Source: Chloroflexota bacterium
Lineage (GTDB): Bacteria > Chloroflexota > Chloroflexia > Thermomicrobiales > UBA6265
Reading direction: 5' to 3'
Length of the DNA: 6,720 nucleotides
Assembly (NCBI GenBank): GCA_023392645.1
Contig: JAEVYR010000209.1
Coordinates: 1-6,720 of the forward strand
The notes under the pieces were generated by a model. It had not been told where the DNA came from. It saw nothing but the letters and a program-made list of their open reading frames with translations, and made no database searches. The translations under genes were made by a program, and so were the position numbers. Positions 1 through 6,720 of this stretch are shown piece after piece (position 1 is the first letter of the stretch; every line of letters starts with the position of its first letter).

Positions 1-1270
1 GGACGGTGATCAGCTCCTGTCCGTCCATGTAGGGCCGGATCGCCTCCGGCACGACGATGTCGCCCTCCGGCGTCTGGTAGTTCTCCATGATCGCGATGAT
101 GGTTCGCGGCAGCGCCAGCCCCGAGCCATTGAGCGTGTGGACGTACTGCGGCCGCTTGCCTTCCTCGGGGCGATAGCGGATGTTCATCCGGCGCGCCTGG
201 AAGTCGTTGAACTTCGAGCACGACGAAATTTCCAGCCACTCCTGCGAACCAGGCGCCCAGCACTCGATGTCGAAGGTGTGGGCCGACGCGAACGTCATGT
301 CGCCGGTCGAGAGGTCGAGCAGCCGGTACGGGATCTCCAGGCGCGAAATGATGTCGGTCGCCTCGACGATCAGCCGGCGAAGCTCGGCGTCCGATTGTCC
401 GGGCTTGACGAACTTGACCATCTCGACCTTGTCGAACTGGTAGACCCGCTTGATGCCGCGTACGTCGCGGCCGGCCGAGATTTGCTCGTTGCGGAAGCAT
501 GGCGTGTGCGCGGTGTGGTAGATCGGCAGCATCGCCTCGTCGAGAATCTCGCCTCGGTAGAGGTTCGTCACCGGCACTTCGGCGGTCGGGATCAGCCAGC
601 GGTCCTCGTCCTGCACCTTGAAGAGTGCGTCGGCGAACTTCGGCAGGTTCCCGGTGCCGACCAGCATCTCCGACAGCACCATGTAGGGCGGGGCGACTTC
701 AGTGTATCCGTGCTCCCTGGTGTGGATGTCGAGCATCCACCGCGTGAGCGCCCGCTGGAGTTTCGCGCCGTCGCCCCGCAACACGTAGCCGCGCGCGCCG
801 GAGAGCTTGATGCCGCGCTCGAAGTCGATGATGCCGAGGCGCTCGGCGAGGTCCCAGTGGGGCTGTGGCGCGAAGTCGAACTCGCGCTTCTGGCCGTGCT
901 CCTCCCGCACGACGTTGGCGGTCTCGTCGGGGCCGACCGGCACATCCTCATCGGGGATGTTCGGCAACCCGATCAGCAGGTCGTGCTGTTCCGCCTCCGC
1001 AGCGCGGACGTCGTGGTCGAGCGCCTCGATGCGGTCGCCGAGCTGGCGCATCTCCGCGATACGCCGGTTGCGCTCGTCGGCGTCCTTCGTCTTGCCGACC
1101 AGCTTCGAGCCCGAGTTGCGCTCGGCCTTGAGCCGGTCGACCTCGGTGATCAGCTCGCGGCGGCGCTGATCGAGCTCGAGGATGTGGTCGATCGGCGGGT
1201 CGATGTTTTTCTTCCGGGCGGCGTCGCGGACGCGCTCCGGTTCGTCTCGGATGAGCTGGATATCGATCAC
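1..1270 (-). CDS. serS: Seryl-tRNA synthetase, C-terminal end cut by the window edge
   Basis: Cytoplasmic class II aminoacyl-tRNA synthetase that charges tRNA-Ser (and tRNA-Sec where present) with serine. The minus strand reads 423 residues without a stop to the window edge. The family is usually about 420-430 residues, so only a few C-terminal residues should be missing. Residues 1-100 are the charged, helical N-terminal arm typical of SerRS, which forms the tRNA-binding coiled coil. The catalytic core shows the TAE serine-site motif (about 229-231), motif 2 beginning FRNEQISAGRD (259-269) and continuing to QFDKVEMVKF, and motif 3 with GSGLALPRT (382-390) followed by MENYQTPEG and IRPYM. The start is the GTG at 1270. 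An in-frame TGA lies two codons upstream, so no longer start is possible, and a GAGGTGAT ribosome binding site sits at the right distance. The upstream neighbour is the HNH gene, 113 bases away on the same strand. Identity is secure; the exact C-terminus is not visible. Confidence 0.97.
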   Translation of the reverse strand, partial: MIDIQLIRDEPERVRDAARKKNIDPPIDHILELDQRRRELITEVDRLKAERNSGSKLVGKTKDADERNRRIAEMRQLGDRIEALDHDVRAAEAEQHDLLIGLPNIPDEDVPVGPDETANVVREEHGQKREFDFAPQPHWDLAERLGIIDFERGIKLSGARGYVLRGDGAKLQRALTRWMLDIHTREHGYTEVAPPYMVLSEMLVGTGNLPKFADALFKVQDEDRWLIPTAEVPVTNLYRGEILDEAMLPIYHTAHTPCFRNEQISAGRDVRGIKRVYQFDKVEMVKFVKPGQSDAELRRLIVEATDIISRLEIPYRLLDLSTGDMTFASAHTFDIECWAPGSQEWLEISSCSKFNDFQARRMNIRYRPEEGKRPQYVHTLNGSGLALPRTIIAIMENYQTPEGDIVVPEAIRPYMDGQELITV

Positions 1271-1275
1271 GGGTC

Positions 1276-1283
1276 ATCACCTC
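1276..1283 (-). promoter_or_regulatory. Ribosome binding site of serS, supports the GTG start
   Basis: On the minus strand GAGGTGAT ends five bases before the GTG at 1270, with the GAGG core about nine bases away. It pairs well with the 3' end of 16S rRNA. With the in-frame stop just upstream, it fixes the unusual GTG as the start of serS. Confidence 0.75.
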
Positions 1284-1316
1284 ATGGGTCAGGAATCACG
1301 CACTCCACCGCAAACT

Positions 1317-1332
1317 CTGCCACAGATGGCAG
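1317..1332 (-). repeat. Short perfect hairpin in the HNH-serS spacer
   Basis: CTGCCA and TGGCAG form a 6-bp perfect stem around a 4-base loop. Read in the direction of transcription (minus) it is followed by AGTTTGCGG, a weak T-stretch. It could be a weak terminator, an mRNA-stabilising element or part of a serS leader. The sequence alone does not decide. Confidence 0.45.
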
Positions 1333-1340
1333 GGTTCAAC

Positions 1341-1385
1341 GAGCAACGCCCCAGGTGACCTCGTGGCGAGGACCCGGCGTTGCTC
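1341..1385 (-). repeat. Long hairpin starting at the HNH stop codon
   Basis: A 10-bp perfect inverted repeat (1341-1350 with 1376-1385) encloses 25 bases, which contain a second nested stem of CCTCG and CGAGG around a 3-base loop on the minus strand. The outer arm overlaps the last two bases of the HNH stop codon (TGA, 1386-1384). No T-run follows on the minus strand (GTTGAACC), so it is not a textbook intrinsic terminator. It may end or attenuate HNH transcription, protect the upstream mRNA's 3' end, or be an mRNA-processing site. Confidence 0.5.
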
Positions 1386-1920
1386 AGGTAGACGGGGAGG
1401 CGTCGACGAGGATCAGACCGGGGAGGAACTTGCTCCACGCGTCGTCCGGGGAGCTGTCGAGCCGGCGTTCGACGGTGTAGTACATGCCGGCGCGCGGCTC
1501 GCGCGGTTGCTGCCTGAGCGCCATGCGCGCCTCGGCGAGGCTCTTGCCGCCCTTGCGGTGATTGCAGGGCTGGCAGGCGGCGACGACGTTGTCCCATGTA
1601 TGAAGACCCCCGCGTGAGCGGGGTATGACGTGGTCGATCGTGAGGTTGGAACCGTGCAGGCCGCAGTACTGGCAGGTGTAATGGTCCCTGATGAAGATTT
1701 CCTTGCGGGTGAGCTTCACCCGGGGCCGGGGCCGCTTGATCAGGTGGAAGAGGCGAATCACCGAAGGGAAAGGGAAGACCTTCGTGGCGCTCGCGATACG
1801 ACCGCGGGCAGCTTCGAGGAGTTCCGCCTTGCCGAGCAGCACGAGCTTTAGCGCGCGCCGCACGCTGCATACATTGAGAGGTTCGTAGTTTTGATTCAGG
1901 ACAAGGACGGAATCCCTCAT
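1384..1920 (-). CDS. HNH endonuclease family protein, 178 residues
   Basis: A small, probably cytoplasmic HNH-fold protein of the widespread stand-alone family that opens with VLVLNQNYEPLNVCS. The N-terminal 70 residues (RRALKLVLLGKAELLE and following) are the conserved lead-in of this family. The nuclease core is at about 78-125: zinc-binding C83/C86 (CQYC) and C116/C119 (CQPC), the catalytic-type D96-H97 (TIDHVIPRSRGG), N111 (TWDNVV) and N120-H121. All expected ββα-metal residues are present, so the enzyme looks intact. The open frame extends upstream to 2172, but I chose the ATG at 1920 because family homology begins there, AAAGGA lies eight bases upstream, and the residues before it look non-coding. 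It sits between uvrA and serS on the same strand. The biological role of this family is not established. Its presence beside uvrA does not prove a repair role, and there is no sign of an intron, intein or transposon around it. Confidence 0.9.
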   Translation of the reverse strand: MRDSVLVLNQNYEPLNVCSVRRALKLVLLGKAELLEAARGRIASATKVFPFPSVIRLFHLIKRPRPRVKLTRKEIFIRDHYTCQYCGLHGSNLTIDHVIPRSRGGLHTWDNVVAACQPCNHRKGGKSLAEARMALRQQPREPRAGMYYTVERRLDSSPDDAWSKFLPGLILVDASPST

Positions 1921-1928
1921 GACGCGGA

Positions 1929-1934
1929 TCCTTT
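1929..1934 (-). promoter_or_regulatory. Ribosome binding site of the HNH gene, supports the start at 1920
   Basis: AAAGGA on the minus strand lies eight bases before the ATG at 1920. It is the main reason to prefer this start over the open frame running 84 codons further upstream. Confidence 0.65.
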
Positions 1935-2000
1935 GGTGCTGGCTTGGCTGGACCGGCACACCCGCCGACCCGCCATATCGCCCGCGACCTGACGTTTTGG

Positions 2001-2030
2001 ATGGTAGCACGCGGAGCGATACGATCACAA
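2001..2030 (-). promoter_or_regulatory. Candidate promoter of the HNH gene
   Basis: On the minus strand a -35-like TTGTGA (2030-2025) and a -10-like TACCAT (2006-2001) are 18 bases apart, with TG one base before the -10, an extended -10 feature. It would give a 5' leader of roughly 75 bases ahead of the HNH gene. The match is moderate, and this spot was chosen by eye. Confidence 0.35.
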
Positions 2031-2452
2031 CGCCGATCTTGAAGTTCTTATGAAGCAGAATGTAGCGCGATGTTTCGGTGCCCCTGCGGGTAGAGATTCG
2101 AGAGCCGCCCCTTCGGCCCCGCGAAGCTGGCAGACACGGATTCTCGGGTCCATGTGCCTTCGGCGGGGTCACGATCGTATGAGAATGGCGCCCAATGTGC
2201 TGGCAGTTCCGCCACCAGACAGCCGGTGGTCACCGGATATCAGGGTATTGGCCGTCTTCGCATCCTGGTCGCGCGACGCGGACACTCAGCAAAGCCGGCG
2301 TCGGGCGCCATTGCCGGCGCGTAACGGCGATTCACATCGTGCTGGCGAGCGCGGGCACGGCCTCCGATACGCTCTCTCCATAGGGAGTGAGGGAGGGGGA
2401 GAGGTTGATATCGGGAATATGGCCTGGGGGCGGAAGTGGTTCCAGAATCGAT

Positions 2453-2479
2453 GACGGGCCGGCGATTGACCGGCCCGTC
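2453..2479 (-). terminator. Hairpin 26 bases after the uvrA stop, probable terminator
   Basis: GACGGGCCGG and CCGGCCCGTC form a perfect 10-bp, very GC-rich stem with a 7-base loop. On the minus strand it begins 26 bases after the uvrA stop and is followed by ATCGATTCTGG, not a T-run. A stem this strong right behind a gene is probably the uvrA 3' end, acting with Rho or as an RNA-stabilising structure. Because the stem is symmetric it says nothing by itself about strand; position assigns it to uvrA. Confidence 0.55.
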
Positions 2480-2505
2480 GTCGTGTTCGCAGGTTGTCGG
2501 TGCCG

Positions 2506-5427
<2,922 letters not shown>

Positions 5428-5436
5428 GTGGGTGGA

Positions 5437-5440
5437 TCCT
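5437..5440 (-). promoter_or_regulatory. Ribosome binding site of uvrA, supports the start at 5427
   Basis: AGGA on the minus strand lies nine bases before the ATG at 5427. The surrounding AGGATCC is also seen before the HNH gene. It supports this ATG over longer starts in the same open frame. Confidence 0.55.
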
Positions 5441-5542
5441 GATCGATGAGCGGGCGGAGGCGGCGAGCGATCCGAGTGCCTGCGGGGCGGAACGGCATCG
5501 CGTGAGGTCCCGTCCGAACGGGTCGTCACATGCACGTACAGT

Positions 5543-5556
5543 CGAACATGTGATCG
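5543..5556 (-). promoter_or_regulatory. LexA/SOS-box-like palindrome upstream of uvrA
   Basis: On the plus strand the site reads CGAAC, four bases, GATCG. It differs by one base from the CGAAC-N4-GTTCG operator recognised by LexA of Gram-positive bacteria and actinobacteria. It lies about 7-20 bases downstream of the start of transcription predicted from the -10 at 5570-5575, where a bound repressor would block the promoter. uvrA is a classic SOS gene, so the location makes biological sense. The LexA target in this organism is unknown, and no lexA gene is in the window. Confidence 0.5.
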
Positions 5557-5569
5557 TATTGCATCCCAC

Positions 5570-5578
5570 ATAATAGCA
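5570..5578 (-). promoter_or_regulatory. Extended -10 promoter of uvrA
   Basis: The minus strand reads TGC followed by TATTAT (-10 at 5575-5570), an extended -10 with five of six consensus bases. No good -35 is visible 16-18 bases upstream, as is common for extended -10 promoters. Transcription would start near 5563, giving a leader of about 135 bases before uvrA that contains a small stem at 5509-5522. Confidence 0.5.
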
Positions 5579-5687
5579 CGTTCGGTGCCGCTCGGGATGG
5601 CCCCACGATACCGTGTGAAACGGTCAGTCGGTGTCCGCGTATGGCATGCAGCACCGGCCGGGGAAGGTTCTTCGCGGCCCGAGACGG

Positions 5688-5717
5688 TTGCAAAGCGTGC
5701 CGCGCCGGGGCGATAAT
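5688..5717 (+). promoter_or_regulatory. Sigma-70-type promoter of valS
   Basis: TTGCAA (-35, 5688-5693) and GATAAT (-10, 5712-5717) are separated by 18 bases; each matches the housekeeping consensus at four to five of six positions. Transcription should start near 5723-5725, where Stem I of the T-box begins. That agreement supports both calls. Confidence 0.75.
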
Positions 5718-5724
5718 GTGTCAA

Positions 5725-5968
5725 GTGTCGATGATCGGGAGTGGATGCGCATTCCTGTCCCTCTCAGCGAGCTGGCGGGTATGGTGAGACCGCTGGCGAG
5801 GGTAACCGCATCCTGTCGCCCGGGAGACGCGCGGTCGAAGCCGCCATGCGGGGGAGGCCGTGCCGGGTGCGCCCGATATCGCGCCACGAGAGCGACGGCC
5901 GAGGCCGTCGAAGCGAGGTGGTATCGCGGGAAATCCCGTCCTGGCAGCAGGGCGGGCTTTGTGTTTTT
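5725..5968 (+). promoter_or_regulatory. Valine T-box riboswitch, transcription-attenuating leader of valS
   Basis: This RNA leader senses uncharged tRNA-Val and switches valS on. Stem I: GTGTC (5725-5729) pairs with GACGC (5826-5830). Above it is the conserved GATGA/GGGA kink-turn (5730-5734 with 5822-5825), then CGGG (5736-5739) with CCCG (5819-5822). The specifier triplet GTC (5815-5817, valine) is followed by a purine, G5818. Upper pairs are 5743-5749 with 5807-5813 and CCCTC (5759-5763) with GAGGG (5798-5802). The AG-bulge-like AGCGAG (5766-5771) and distal ATGGTGAGA (5781-5789) resemble known T-boxes. Stem II-type hairpins occupy 5831-5890; their exact fold is unclear. Stem III is 5893-5899 with 5904-5910. 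Antiterminator: AGG (5916-5918), bulge TGGTATC (5919-5925), GCGGG (5926-5930), loop AAAT, CCCGT (5935-5939), CCT (5940-5942). TGGT can pair with the ACCA end of tRNA-Val. The antiterminator's 3' strand is also the 5' strand of the terminator, so the two folds exclude each other. valS starts 71 bases downstream. Confidence 0.94.
5935..5968 (+). terminator. Intrinsic terminator of the valS T-box
   Basis: CCCGTCCTG (5935-5943) and CAGGGCGGG (5948-5956) form a 9-bp stem with one G-U pair and the loop GCAG. A T-rich tail follows (CTTTGTGTTTTT, 5957-5968). Its 5' arm contains the CCCGTCCT that closes the antiterminator. It is the OFF state when tRNA-Val is charged. Confidence 0.92.
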
Positions 5969-6026
5969 CAGCGACTAATGGCGAGGGCTGGAACGCTTCC
6001 GGCCATATGGGCGGCGCAGCCCGCGT

Positions 6027-6030
6027 GGAG
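6027..6030 (+). promoter_or_regulatory. Ribosome binding site of valS
   Basis: GGAG lies eight bases before the ATG at 6039. It supports that start over the ATG at 5979, which has no such site and is in another frame. Confidence 0.65.
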
Positions 6031-6038
6031 TACGAACG

Positions 6039-6720
6039 ATGAGCGCAACCGGAACGTCGCCGGCGATCTTCCAGGCCGAGGAGCTCCCCAAGAGCTATGA
6101 CCCGGCCGCGATCGAGCGGGGTATGTACGACTGGTGGGACACCCAGGGCTACTTCCAGCCGGTCGACGACAGTGGCGAAGACCCGTTCGTGGTGGTGATG
6201 CCGCCGCCGAACATGACCGGCGTGCTGCACGTCGGGCACGCGCTCTTCGTCGCGCTCGAAGACATCATGGTGCGCTACAACCGCATGAAGGGGCGCCCCG
6301 CGCTCTGGATTCCGGGCGCCGACCACGCCGGCATTGCCGGGCAGCTCACCGTGGTGCGCCTGCTCGCCGAGGAGGGGCTGAACCGCCACGACCTCGGCCG
6401 CGAGAAGTTCCTGGAGCGCGTTTGGGCGTACATGGACGCGCTGCGACCCCGCGTGCGCGAGCAGATGAAGGAGCTCGGCGCTTCAGCCGACTGGACCCGC
6501 TTCGCTTTCACGATGGACTCCGGCCCGGCGAAGGCGGTCCGGTACGTCTTCAAGCATCTCTACGACAAGGGGCTGATCTACCGCGGCGAGCGGATCATTT
6601 CCTGGTGCTCGAACGACCGCACCGCGCTCTCCGATCTCGAAGTGGTCCACAAGGACCAGCAGTCGAACCTCTGGAGCATCGCCTACCCGGTCGAAGGCTC
6701 GGACGAGCGGATCGTGGTGG
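6039..6720 (+). CDS. valS: Valyl-tRNA synthetase, N-terminal 227 residues
   Basis: Cytoplasmic class I aminoacyl-tRNA synthetase that attaches valine to tRNA-Val and edits misactivated threonine. The frame runs open to the window edge; the family is about 850-950 residues, so roughly a quarter is visible. The first residues read MSATGTSPAIFQ, then the conserved ELPKSYDPAAIERGMYDWW. The class I signature is HVGH (64-67) within PPPNMTGVLHVGHAL, followed by IPGADHAGIAGQ (91-102), SADWTRFAFTMD (149-160) and WCSNDRTALSDLEV (189-202), the start of the region leading into the editing domain. This WCSNDRTALSDLEV stretch matches valine rather than isoleucine or leucine enzymes, as does the T-box GTC specifier. 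The ATG at 6039 is preceded by GGAG eight bases upstream. Expression should be set by the upstream promoter and T-box. The KMSKS motif and editing site lie outside the window. Confidence 0.97.
   Translation, partial: MSATGTSPAIFQAEELPKSYDPAAIERGMYDWWDTQGYFQPVDDSGEDPFVVVMPPPNMTGVLHVGHALFVALEDIMVRYNRMKGRPALWIPGADHAGIAGQLTVVRLLAEEGLNRHDLGREKFLERVWAYMDALRPRVREQMKELGASADWTRFAFTMDSGPAKAVRYVFKHLYDKGLIYRGERIISWCSNDRTALSDLEVVHKDQQSNLWSIAYPVEGSDERIVV

Larger units (their letters stand above)
1921..2505. other. Gene-free gap between uvrA and the HNH gene
   Basis: These 585 bases hold no open frame with a recognisable product or a convincing ribosome binding site. Visible elements are the HNH ribosome binding site and candidate promoter at the left end, a perfect 6-bp inverted repeat with a 2-base spacer at 2223-2236 (CCGGTG and CACCGG), and the hairpin after uvrA at 2453-2479. 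I looked for tRNA, tmRNA, RNase P and SRP RNA signatures and common riboswitch cores and saw none. The 2060-2180 stretch has several small complementary runs but no fold I could assign. Confidence 0.5.

Noticed and set aside
1271..1383. Possible serine T-box ahead of serS
   Set aside because: No AGG-TGGN bulge motif, no specifier loop and no T-run terminator on the minus strand, so only plain hairpins are supported.
137..1480. 447-residue plus-strand open frame opposite serS
   Set aside because: Antisense shadow of serS running past its start into the HNH gene. No family resemblance and no ribosome binding site.
2085..2130. tRNA-like GATTCGAG stretch
   Set aside because: The flanks do not pair as a T-arm, and no acceptor or anticodon stem can be drawn on either strand.
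5428..5724. 99-residue N-terminal extension of uvrA in the open frame
   Set aside because: It crosses the uvrA promoter and SOS-like site, has no UvrA homology, and a ribosome binding site supports the ATG at 5427.
5741..6100. Plus-strand frames covering the valS leader, including an ATG at 5979 and a frame ending in a TGA that overlaps the valS ATG
   Set aside because: They lie over the T-box structure, lack ribosome binding sites and have no recognisable product. The ATGA overlap with valS looks accidental.

Overview
This is an ordinary chromosomal stretch from a GC-rich bacterium. It carries four protein genes: three on the minus strand (serS, a small HNH endonuclease gene, uvrA) and one divergent on the plus strand (valS). 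serS is cut by the left edge and valS by the right edge. A valine T-box that works by transcription attenuation, lying outside the low-GC Bacillota where T-boxes are commonest, suggests Chloroflexota (Thermomicrobia-like) or another GC-rich phylum. The phylum is an inference with low confidence.

Layout. Positions 1-1270 (minus) hold nearly all of seryl-tRNA synthetase, which starts at a GTG with a stop codon two codons upstream and a good ribosome binding site. Positions 1271-1383 are a spacer with two strong inverted repeats. Positions 1384-1920 (minus) hold a 178-residue zinc-containing HNH endonuclease-family protein. Positions 1921-2505 contain no convincing gene: they hold a candidate promoter for the HNH gene and a hairpin just beyond uvrA. 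Positions 2506-5427 (minus) hold complete uvrA, 973 residues. Positions 5428-6038 are a divergent control region. On its minus strand it has an extended -10 promoter and a LexA/SOS-like palindrome for uvrA. On its plus strand it has a sigma-70-type promoter and a complete T-box leader for valS. valS begins at 6039 and runs off the window.

How it works together. The clearest regulatory unit is the valS leader. Stem I starts about where transcription should start, a GUC valine triplet sits at the specifier position, and the T-box antiterminator shares eight bases with a strong intrinsic terminator. Uncharged tRNA-Val should therefore allow read-through into valS. uvrA (nucleotide excision repair) appears to have its own promoter, with a near-consensus SOS operator just downstream of the predicted start of transcription. 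The HNH gene and serS may be co-transcribed.

I found no mobile element, CRISPR array, tRNA or rRNA, and no previously undescribed system. The items most worth a second look are the T-box, with its small departures from consensus, and the uvrA operator.
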